Source: Campylobacter gracilis (GTDB taxonomy: Bacteria; Campylobacterota; Campylobacteria; Campylobacterales; Campylobacteraceae). Taken from it: a stretch of 30,730 bases of DNA. Position numbers and translations under genes: made by a program. Shown one piece after another: positions 25,000 through 30,730 of this stretch (its first letter is position 1; the number at the start of each line of letters is the position of its first letter). Below the pieces are notes generated by a model, which saw nothing but the letters and a program-made list of their open reading frames with translations, made no database searches and was not told the origin of the DNA. The stretch spans positions 1-30,730 of the forward strand of contig NZ_JAHAFS010000020.1 of NCBI RefSeq assembly GCF_018374135.1, read 5' to 3'.

Positions 25000-25991
25000 T
25001 TAAACTGCTCCAATAATCTAATATCGCCTTCAAATAGCGAGCGCAGATCGGGGATACCATGTAGCAGCATCGCAAATCTCTCAACGCCGAGCCCGAATGC
25101 GTATCCGCTGACATTTTTCCAGCCCACCGCCTTAAAGACGTTAGGATCGACCACGCCGCTGCCTAGCACCTCGAGCCAGCCTGTCTGCTTACAGACGCGG
25201 CATCCCTCGCCGTGGCAGAAAATACAGCTGATATCGACCTCGGTGCTAGGCTCCGTAAACGGAAAGAAGCTCGGGCGGAAGCGCACTTTCACGTCTCCAA
25301 ACATATAGCGCAAAAATTCCTCTAAAACGTATTTTAAATTCGCAAAGCTCACCCGATCGCCCTGCTCAACTACGAGACCTTCCACCTGATGAAACATCGG
25401 CGTGTGGGTTAGATCCATATCGCGGCGAAAGACCGCGCCCGGGGCGATCATACGCACCGGCGGAGCTTTAAATTTCTCCATCGTGCGGATCTGAACGCCG
25501 CTGGTGTGCGTGCGCAGCAGCCGCCCGTCATTTAGATAAAACGTATCTTGCATGTCGCGCGCAGGGTGGTATTTGGGTAAATTTAACGCTTCGAAATTAT
25601 GGAAGTCATCCTCGATGAGCGGGCCGCTTTCGACGCTGAAATTTTGCGCGATGAAGTAGTCAATGATCTTATCCATCGTCTCCATCACCGGATGCAGCGC
25701 GCCGCAGCTTACGTTTTCGTTAAAAAGCGTGACGTCGCTCGCTTCATTTTTCATAGCCTCTTTTTGCTCCGCCTCTTCCAGGCTCGCCTTTTTTGCGGCG
25801 ATGAGCTCGCTGAAATAATCGCGCTTTTCATTCGCGCTTACGGCAAGCTCTTTTTTCTGCTCGGGCGCTGCGGATTTGAGCTCGGAAAAAAGCGCCGTTA
25901 TGATGCCTTTTTTGCCGAAAAGCTCCAAGCGCACGGCTTCCAGCTCGCCAAGGCTTGCCGCAGCGTCGATTTTTGCTTTAATCTCTTGCAA
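24996..25991 (-). CDS. pheS: phenylalanyl-tRNA synthetase alpha subunit
   Basis: Catalytic subunit of phenylalanyl-tRNA synthetase, 331 residues. It shows an N-terminal coiled coil (about 1-85), class II motif 2 (PGAVFRRDMDLTHTPMFHQVEG), a four-cysteine segment CIFCHGEGCRVCKQTGW (the same block is seen in many bacterial PheS proteins), and motif 3 (FGLGVERFAMLLHGIPDLR). The start is a TTG at 25991; CAAGGATAGAA gives a good ribosome binding site, and no usable ATG exists near it. First gene of the pheS-pheT-aroA-ispH chain. Confidence 0.96.
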   Translation of the reverse strand: MQEIKAKIDAAASLGELEAVRLELFGKKGIITALFSELKSAAPEQKKELAVSANEKRDYFSELIAAKKASLEEAEQKEAMKNEASDVTLFNENVSCGALHPVMETMDKIIDYFIAQNFSVESGPLIEDDFHNFEALNLPKYHPARDMQDTFYLNDGRLLRTHTSGVQIRTMEKFKAPPVRMIAPGAVFRRDMDLTHTPMFHQVEGLVVEQGDRVSFANLKYVLEEFLRYMFGDVKVRFRPSFFPFTEPSTEVDISCIFCHGEGCRVCKQTGWLEVLGSGVVDPNVFKAVGWKNVSGYAFGLGVERFAMLLHGIPDLRSLFEGDIRLLEQFK

Positions 25992-26023
25992 ATTCTATCC
26001 TTGTGGTTAAATTTAATGGCGCG

Positions 26024-26029
26024 ATTGTA
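26024..26029 (-). promoter_or_regulatory. -10 element of the pheST-aroA-ispH operon
   Basis: TACAAT on the minus strand, 33 bp before the pheS start, preceded by AAATTTTAAC. No -35 consensus. Confidence 0.6.
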
Positions 26030-26079
26030 GTTAAAATTTGATAAAAGCTAGGTAAATTTGCGTGTTTGGATTTTTTGGC

Positions 26080-26085
26080 TATAAT
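26080..26085 (+). promoter_or_regulatory. -10 element of the HIT gene
   Basis: TATAAT preceded by TTTTTTGGC, 37 bp before the ATG; strong Campylobacter-type extended -10. It is divergent from the pheS promoter 50 bp away. Confidence 0.7.
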
Positions 26086-26121
26086 TGCAGCTAAATTTCA
26101 ACCCTCATAAAAGGATCTAAA

Positions 26122-26478
26122 ATGAACGTATTCGAAAAGATTGTAAACGGCGAAATCCCGTGCAACAAAGTGTTAGAGAACGATGAATTTTTGGCATTCC
26201 ACGACATCAATCCAAAAGCGCCGATCCATATCCTGGCGATCCCTAAGAAATGCTACGAAAACTTCCAAGTAACGCCACCTGAAGTGATGAGCAAAATGAG
26301 CGCTTTTATCCAAGAAGTAACTCGCAAAATGGGGCTTGATAAGAGCGGATACCGTCTTGTTTGCAACTGCGGCGAAAACGGAGGTCAAGAGGTGATGCAT
26401 CTGCACTTTCATATCCTAGGCGGAATAAAACTACCATGGGACCGCGTAAGCGACCGCAATACCGAAGAGAATTTTTAA
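26122..26478 (+). CDS. HIT-family (histidine triad) nucleotide hydrolase, HinT-like
   Basis: A 118-residue cytosolic protein of the Hint branch. The triad is H93-L-H95-F-H97-I-L in GGQEVMHLHFHILGG, and the N-terminal FEKIVNGEIPCNKV stretch is typical. Such proteins hydrolyse purine nucleoside phosphoramidates. AAAGGA precedes the ATG. It has its own promoter and is divergent from pheS. Confidence 0.95.
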   Translation: MNVFEKIVNGEIPCNKVLENDEFLAFHDINPKAPIHILAIPKKCYENFQVTPPEVMSKMSAFIQEVTRKMGLDKSGYRLVCNCGENGGQEVMHLHFHILGGIKLPWDRVSDRNTEENF

Positions 26479-27037
26479 GGCTCGAACCAAATTCTATTAA
26501 AATCAAAATTCCGTGAAATTATAAAATTTTACGGAATTTGCAAAATTCTTTGAAATTTTCAAAATTTTGCTTTATTTATAAGCACCGTGATTTTAAAAAT
26601 AATCAAAATAGTAAAACTGCAAGCTAAAAATTTATCGACAGACGCTAAAAAGCAATATAAAATTTCATCACAAGCGAGCTCTTAGCAAATGCTGTTTTTT
26701 AGCTACAAAGCCTTGGCTTTTAGAATTTTTACGGCTACGAAATTTGAAATCGGCAAGGAAATTTTAACGACGCAGCAAAATTTTAAATGAAACCGAGCTT
26801 TACAAAAAGAGTTATGTTTTTACATGGCAAATGAGTTAGATTTCAACGATATGAAATTTAAAACCTACATGAATTTTGCTTTGAATGAGCGATTTAGCTT
26901 CAGTTTTCAAGCATAATTTAAAATTTTAGCGTGAAATTATAATCTTAGAATTTTAAAATTTTTTGAAATTTCAATATTAACTTTAATGTATTTTAGGGGC
27001 ATATGCCCCTAAAAAATTTTGAAAGGATTTGCGAGGA
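26479..27037. other. A+T-rich intergenic region dense in RAATTY words
   Basis: No gene. By hand count about 21 RAATTY hexamers (AAATTT, GAATTT, AAATTC, GAATTC) fall within 26466-27020. A short inverted repeat near its right end (AGGGGCATATGCCCCT, 26995-27010) lies 28 bp beyond the Dps stop codon and may help end the Dps transcript. Confidence 0.55.
26995..27010 (-). terminator. palindrome after the Dps gene, possible terminator
   Basis: AGGGGCATATGCCCCT is a perfect 16-bp palindrome. On the minus strand it follows the Dps stop by 27 bp and is followed by AAAATACATTAAAG, not a T-run. On the plus strand it is followed by A residues. The hairpin has 6 or so G-C rich pairs with a tight loop. A terminator role is plausible but not secure. 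Confidence 0.4.
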
Positions 27038-27481
27038 TTATTTGCTTAGCATTGAGCTTAGCATCCATAGGCGTTTTTCATAATCGCCATAGTGATCTTG
27101 TGCGATATTTGAAGTCGTATCGTCGCCCTCTTCTTCGGCTACTTCTTGAAGCTTTTTAAATTCTTTTACCAAATACTCATAGGCTTTTTTAACATCCTCA
27201 AGTACCTCAGATACACTATAGCTATCTTTTACGCTAATCGGAGCGTCTTTTGAAAGCTCAATTAGGTCCTTAGCCTTAGTTACGGCCTTGCCACCTATTT
27301 GAAGTGCGCGCTCAGCCATATCGTCGAAGAGCTCGCCCATCTCGTCGTATGCTTTCTCGGTGTAAGCGTGAACCTGCGCGAATTGTAAGCCCTTAACATT
27401 CCAGTGATAATCGTGGAATGCAACAAAGAACGCATGAGCGTCCGCCTGAAGTTTGTTTAGTTGTTTTACTGTTTTTGACAT
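27038..27481 (-). CDS. dps: Dps-family ferritin-like protein
   Basis: A 147-residue subunit of a likely 12-mer that oxidises and stores iron and protects against peroxide. The ferroxidase residues are present: H26 (YHWNVKG), H38 (VHAY), D53 and E57 (FDDMAER). The length is normal, and there is no long basic N-terminal tail, so DNA binding need not be strong. AAAGGAGACACA is an excellent ribosome binding site. It has its own promoter with an A/T-rich possible PerR/Fur site upstream. Confidence 0.95.
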   Translation of the reverse strand: MSKTVKQLNKLQADAHAFFVAFHDYHWNVKGLQFAQVHAYTEKAYDEMGELFDDMAERALQIGGKAVTKAKDLIELSKDAPISVKDSYSVSEVLEDVKKAYEYLVKEFKKLQEVAEEEGDDTTSNIAQDHYGDYEKRLWMLSSMLSK

Positions 27482-27509
27482 TGTGTCTCCTTTATTTAAA
27501 ATTGCTGTA

Positions 27510-27515
27510 ATTATA
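27510..27515 (-). promoter_or_regulatory. -10 element of the Dps promoter
   Basis: TATAAT on the minus strand preceded by TTGC, 28 bp upstream of the Dps start codon. Confidence 0.6.
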
Positions 27516-27531
27516 GCAAGATTTGCTTAAA

Positions 27532-27546
27532 TTATAATTATACTAA
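27532..27546. promoter_or_regulatory. possible PerR/Fur-type box upstream of the Dps gene
   Basis: TTATAATTATACTAA matches the 7-1-7 PerR-type consensus (TTATAAT-N-ATTATAA) at 12 of 14 positions. It lies at the -27 to -40 region of the predicted Dps promoter. A+T-rich sequence makes chance matches likely. Confidence 0.3.
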
Positions 27547-27612
27547 GTAATAAATTTTATCTTTTAGTGAAATTTTGAAATTAAATGGCTTTTAAATTTA
27601 TCTACAACTTTT

Positions 27613-27641
27613 TTGAAATTTCAGCTATGCTGCATTATAAT
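27613..27641 (+). promoter_or_regulatory. sigma-70 promoter of the M23 peptidase gene
   Basis: TTGAAA (27613-27618), 17 bp spacer, TATAAT (27636-27641). The -10 ends only 8 bases before the ATG of the peptidase gene. Confidence 0.55.
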
Positions 27642-27649
27642 GCCGCATT

Positions 27650-28567
27650 ATGAAAAACAAATTTATGATAACCATAACCGACCTTAACGGCTCTAGGAAT
27701 TTTTTGCTCTCGCAAATCATCAAAAAGATCGCGTTATATTTGGTACTATTTGTTTTTACCGTTTTCGTCACGGGTGCGCTATATATCAGGTACCTGGGTT
27801 CTAAAATCGACAGCCTTTCGCGAACCAAAACCGAGCTTAACGAGCTAAATCAAAAACTTCGCGACGGTATCGCGGCAAGTCAGATGGAATTTGAAGCCAT
27901 CGAGGGTAAAATTTCGGATTTGGAGCATCAGTTTGGGCTCGATCCTGAGGAGGATGAGCGCGCGATCGACCGCTTATCTCACATCAAGCCCACTTCCGAA
28001 CAAGAGATAAAAGAGCGCGCGCAAAAGATCATCAACGAAAAATTCTCCGACGCGCTGATAAAAGAAATTTTTATGCAGATCCCAAACGGCAGGGTCATGC
28101 ACACTCATCAGCTTAGCGAGAAATTCGGCTGGCGCAACCATCCTATCTTAAAACGCAAGCAGTTTCACCCAGGCGTTGATCTACGTACGCCGCCTAAAAC
28201 GCCTATCTACGCGCCTGCAGACGGTATCATCCAATACAGTGGCGCGGGTGCTACTGGCTATGGCAATCTAGTCGAGATTCGCCATAATTACGGCTTTACG
28301 ACACGATATGCGCATTTGGATTCAAATTTAACTCGCAAAGTAGGCGAGTTTGTAAACAAAGGCGATCTTATCGCTTTTAGCGGCAACACTGGACTTAGCA
28401 CCGGACCTCATCTGCACTACGAGATTAGGTTTTTGCAGCTGCCGCTAGATCCGCTAAATTTCATCAACTGGAACGAAAAAAATTACAAAGAAATTTTTAC
28501 TAAGGAGGAAGATGTCCCATGGCAATCTTTAATAAAGGCGATGCAAACACCGCTCAAACAACAATAA
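27650..28567 (+). CDS. M23-family peptidoglycan endopeptidase, Csd1/Csd2-like
   Basis: A 305-residue membrane-anchored peptidase. One transmembrane segment (about 24-47) is followed by a charged coiled coil (about 50-90) and a C-terminal LytM/M23 domain (about 150-285). Its zinc ligands and catalytic histidines are present: H173 and D177 (HPGVD), H222 (YAHLD), H254 and H256 (HLHYE). It would cut peptide cross-links in the periplasmic wall. A bactofilin gene overlaps its 3' end by 49 bp. In Helicobacter, M23 proteins Csd1 and Csd2 work with bactofilin CcmA to set helical shape, and the same pairing here suggests that role. There is no ribosome binding site before the ATG at 27650; an ATG at 27665 is an alternative. 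Confidence 0.9.
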   Translation: MKNKFMITITDLNGSRNFLLSQIIKKIALYLVLFVFTVFVTGALYIRYLGSKIDSLSRTKTELNELNQKLRDGIAASQMEFEAIEGKISDLEHQFGLDPEEDERAIDRLSHIKPTSEQEIKERAQKIINEKFSDALIKEIFMQIPNGRVMHTHQLSEKFGWRNHPILKRKQFHPGVDLRTPPKTPIYAPADGIIQYSGAGATGYGNLVEIRHNYGFTTRYAHLDSNLTRKVGEFVNKGDLIAFSGNTGLSTGPHLHYEIRFLQLPLDPLNFINWNEKNYKEIFTKEEDVPWQSLIKAMQTPLKQQ

Positions 28568-28935
28568 TCTCGTCAGGCACGCTCATCAAAGGAGAGCTGC
28601 ACCTGTCGTGCATTTTGCATATCGATGGCAATGTCGAAGGCGACGTGATATCCGATAACACCGTCGTTATCGGTAAAAACGGTACCGCGCGCGGCTCGAT
28701 TAGAGCCAAACATATCGTAATCAGCGGCAAATTTTTCGGTAATATCGAAGCCGAGCTCGTCGAGCTGCTAGGCGGCGGCGTGCTCGTAGGCGACGTGCTA
28801 TCGCAAAGCTTCGGCATCGAAGTAGGCGCGAAATTTAACGGAAAAAGCGCTGTAAGTGGCGGCGATCAAGCCCTAGTCATCGACGGCAGCGCAAGCGAAG
28901 ACGTAAAGCTCATCGACAAAGCGCTAGGTGAATAA
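28519..28935 (+). CDS. bactofilin (CcmA-like cytoskeletal protein)
   Basis: A 138-residue protein with the bactofilin core (about 18-115): repeated beta-helix turns such as GTLIKGELHLSCILHIDGNVEGDV, VVIGKNGTARGSIRAKHIVISG and FFGNIEAELVELLGGG. Bactofilins polymerise without nucleotide and anchor wall enzymes. ATG 28519 is chosen from AAGGAGG at 28502-28508, ten bases upstream, inside the end of the peptidase gene. The 49-bp overlap in another frame ties production of the two. The tail after residue 115 is acidic and probably disordered. Confidence 0.92.
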   Translation: MAIFNKGDANTAQTTIISSGTLIKGELHLSCILHIDGNVEGDVISDNTVVIGKNGTARGSIRAKHIVISGKFFGNIEAELVELLGGGVLVGDVLSQSFGIEVGAKFNGKSAVSGGDQALVIDGSASEDVKLIDKALGE

Positions 28936-29546
28936 ATCGCGCATATTTGAAATTTTTGGAATTTAAAACGCTTTAGCTAACGGGGTTTTAGAATCCGATT
29001 GATATTGAAATTTTAGAATTTCTAGCCTTTGGAATTCTTAGAATTTTTAAGGCTTTTATCTTTGCGTAATCTTAAAGTGTCTTCAATCTTAAAATTTGGA
29101 ATTTTAAAAAATTCCAAATTTCAAAATCCTCACAACCAAAATTATTGAAATTTTTAAGCTTTTAAATTTTCAAAATTTTAAAGCTTAACTATGCTTAAAA
29201 TTTCAGAATTACGCAGATCGTAAAACCCTAAATCCTAAAATTTTGCACTTGCACGGGGTTTTGAAATTTTGTTTGTAAGCCGGATTTTAAAATTCGCGCC
29301 CTAGAAAAATTTAAAATTTTAAAATTCCACTGGGACGCAGAGCGCATGGACGCAAAATTTTAGCTCGCATATGCTTTAAAAGCTCGTGTAAGTTTTAAGT
29401 TTCGCAGAAGCTATATAAGCAAGTATAAATTATCTACGCCGAGTGTTTTGACTCGTTATAGCTCTTTGTGCCGCCAGCTCAAATATCCGCGCGGCGATAA
29501 ATTCTGCGGGCTGAGCTAATTTAAGCCCATTATTAGATTAGTTATG
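28936..29546. other. A+T-rich spacer with the densest RAATTY cluster
   Basis: No gene. About 21 RAATTY hexamers were counted between 28936 and 29365, roughly one per 20 bp, many in AAAATTTT/AAAATTCC context. The right part (29366-29546) holds no clear feature before the tRNA promoter. Confidence 0.55.
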
Positions 29547-29552
29547 TATAAT
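29547..29552 (+). promoter_or_regulatory. -10 element of the tRNA-Ser gene
   Basis: TATAAT preceded by TATG (an extended TGN-like context), 16 bp before the first base of the tRNA. Confidence 0.65.
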
Positions 29553-29567
29553 GCAATTTCTTTTTGT

Positions 29568-29658
29568 GGACAGATGGGTGAGTGGCCGAAACCACACCCC
29601 TGCTAAGGGTGCAGCTTCTAACCGAGGCTCGAGGGTTCAAATCCCTCTCTGTCCGCCA
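29568..29658 (+). tRNA. tRNA-Ser (anticodon GCT)
   Basis: A 91-nt tRNA with a seven-pair acceptor stem GGACAGA/TCTGTCC, a discriminator G and an encoded CCA end. The anticodon arm is CACCC-CTGCTAA-GGGTG with anticodon GCT at 29602-29604, reading AGC/AGU. A long variable arm typical of class II tRNA-Ser and a T arm GAGGG-TTCAAAT-CCCTC follow. It is the last native gene before the integrase. Confidence 0.96.
29631..29658. other. likely attachment-site half (3' end of tRNA-Ser)
   Basis: The T arm and acceptor end of the tRNA is the part that tRNA-targeting tyrosine recombinases usually use as attB core. An integrase gene begins its 3' end 77 bp further on. The matching second copy would lie beyond the window, so this is inferred. 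Confidence 0.35.
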
Positions 29659-29735
29659 GAAACCCCATTTTAGCGATATTTGAAGCACTTTTTTAGAAAG
29701 TTTGGCGACCCTAACACTAGGCTTCCCGGGAAAAA

Positions 29736-30617
29736 TCAATAAATCTGTATATTTCGATCGAAATCTTTTAAGTTTGAATTAAGGTAATTGACGTAAACGT
29801 CATAAACCATTTTTGGAGTGGAATGCCCTAAAAGCTTTGCAAGCTCGACAGGCGAAACGAAATTTTGATAAAGCATATTCGTAGCGTATGTATGGCGCAT
29901 ATTGTAAAGACGACGATATTTTAAATTTAACTCCCTTAAAATAGGCTTCCAATAATCATAGGTAAAAACGCTGGTATCTTTATAAGGCTTATGGTATTGG
30001 GTCTCTAGCAAATACTTATTGGTTAAAGAATAACGAATAAATTCTTTCAAAGGATCATAAAGAGTATTTAAAATAGGCACTTTACGAATGCTTAGATAAG
30101 TTTTAGGAGTGCTTTCGCCAAACCTTGAGCGGGTAGAATTTACCGAGATGATACGATTTTGCAGGTCTATATCGGAAATTTTCAAAGCCAAAATCTCACC
30201 CGTGCGAAGCCCGGTAAAGAAACCGACCTTTAGAAAAATCCTAAAATTCTCATTGTATTTTTTGGAAGCTTCCAGGATTTTTAGCACTTCCTCATTTGTG
30301 AAAGGCTCAATACGAGGCGTTATATGCTGCATTTTCTTTATGTGAACGAGCGGATTTTTAGAAATTTCCTCATCCTCTATAGCAATCTTGATAATCTGAC
30401 TTAGCGCAGAAAGATAGTGTTTTTTGCTCTTATTGCAAACATCGGATATTCCTTCAAGCCAAGCTCGAATCACAGAGGGCTTTATATCCGAAATTTCCAT
30501 ATTCTCAAAAAAGCGTAAGCGATTTGCCACGATACCCGCGTTCTTAACGAAAGTCGAATTTTTCCACTCTTTTTTACCAAATTTGAGATACAGATCGGCG
30601 TAATAGCTAAATTTCAT
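29736..30617 (-). CDS. tyrosine recombinase / integrase of a putative integrated element
   Basis: A 293-residue phage-type integrase. Residues 1-95 form the SAM-like core-binding domain, and about 105-285 the catalytic domain. The catalytic set is R138 (GLRTGE), K172, R241 (YNMRHTYAT), H265 (LLGHS) and the nucleophile Y275 (DVYVNY). The first residue of the H-x-x-R motif is Y238 instead of H, a known variation in integrases of this sort. AGGAGGTAAATA is a strong ribosome binding site. G+C of sampled lines is about 28-33 percent against about 55 percent in a sampled rpsA line. Its 3' end points to the tRNA-Ser gene. Confidence 0.93.
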   Translation of the reverse strand: MKFSYYADLYLKFGKKEWKNSTFVKNAGIVANRLRFFENMEISDIKPSVIRAWLEGISDVCNKSKKHYLSALSQIIKIAIEDEEISKNPLVHIKKMQHITPRIEPFTNEEVLKILEASKKYNENFRIFLKVGFFTGLRTGEILALKISDIDLQNRIISVNSTRSRFGESTPKTYLSIRKVPILNTLYDPLKEFIRYSLTNKYLLETQYHKPYKDTSVFTYDYWKPILRELNLKYRRLYNMRHTYATNMLYQNFVSPVELAKLLGHSTPKMVYDVYVNYLNSNLKDFDRNIQIY

Positions 30618-30627
30618 TATTTACCTC

Positions 30628-30730
30628 CTAAAATGGATACGGCATAACGCCATTATTGGAATACTTAAATTCCAATTCTCTAATATCCTCTAAAGCATGC
30701 TCAGTAAAATGTCTGATATGATTTTTATAT
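30628..30730 (-). CDS. C-terminal end of an unknown gene upstream of the integrase (partial)
   Basis: A minus-strand frame is open from the window edge to a TAG at 30630-30628, giving 33 residues that end GVMPYPF, preceded by charged HFTEHALEDIRELEFKYS. The TAG is the first part of the integrase ribosome binding site (TAGGAGGT), so the two genes are directly linked. Too short to name; small excisionase or regulatory genes often precede integrases. The true start lies outside. Confidence 0.5.
   Translation of the reverse strand, partial: YKNHIRHFTEHALEDIRELEFKYSNNGVMPYPF

Noticed and set aside
26581..26900. Possible small gene or RNA in the A+T-rich spacer before Dps
   Set aside because: Only very short frames without start signals, and no recognisable RNA fold; explained by repeated AAAATTTT words.
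29101..29330. AAAATTTT palindromes read as terminators
   Set aside because: The stems are A-T only and occur throughout all spacers, so they carry no specific termination signal.
29542..29739. 65-residue minus-strand frame with a TERDLNPR peptide
   Set aside because: This is the antisense of the tRNA-Ser gene, a well-known false protein produced by tRNA sequence.
1..30730. CRISPR array, insertion sequence, rRNA, tmRNA or known riboswitch
   Set aside because: No spaced repeats, transposase-like frame, or recognisable RNA core was found on either strand.

Overview
The window reads as chromosomal DNA of a Campylobacter, probably one of the higher-G+C oral-type species (rectus/showae/gracilis-like); the species is inference. 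The clues are the protein sequences, the gene orders dnaQ-rpe-rpmB and serA-rpsA-ispH-aroA-pheT-pheS-HIT (which I recall from C. jejuni), extended -10 promoters of the type TTTTCGCTATAAT without a clear -35, and intergenic DNA saturated with AAATTT/GAATTC-type words. I count 23 convincing protein genes, one further gene cut by the right edge, and one tRNA gene.

Left part (1-6.4 kb): a C10 tract at the extreme edge, then a GntP-family permease and a glycerate kinase that together look like a glycerate uptake and phosphorylation pair, then about 1.85 kb with no credible gene. Next (5.5-10.2 kb): a DnaQ-type exonuclease and ribulose-phosphate 3-epimerase on the minus strand, divergent from ribosomal protein L28, an unusual K+ channel/RCK protein and ArgJ, followed by a small DUF465 protein.

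Centre (11-16.5 kb): an unrecognised 146-residue protein, a Fur-family repressor, and, divergent from it, ZnuA with a histidine-rich loop. ZnuA is followed immediately by a large protein that looks like a periplasmic DUF1007 domain fused to a NicO-family permease (a ZevA-ZevB-like fusion). A 10-bp palindrome sits on the -35 position of the znuA promoter. No ZnuB or ZnuC is present. This zinc or transition-metal module is the most interesting system in the window. A DUF3137 membrane protein follows.

Right part (17-26.5 kb): a tightly packed minus-strand block pheS-pheT-aroA-ispH, then rpsA and serA, divergent from a HIT-family protein. Then (27-29 kb) come Dps, an M23 peptidase and an overlapping bactofilin that form a cell-shape module. 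Last (29.5 kb to the end) a tRNA-Ser(GCT) gene is followed at once by an A+T-rich tyrosine recombinase and the tail of another gene, which looks like the left edge of an integrated element.

Metabolically, glycerate kinase feeds the 2-/3-phosphoglycerate pool that SerA draws on for serine. Rpe, AroA, ArgJ, IspH and PheST are housekeeping biosynthesis and translation. No CRISPR array, rRNA or insertion sequence was seen.
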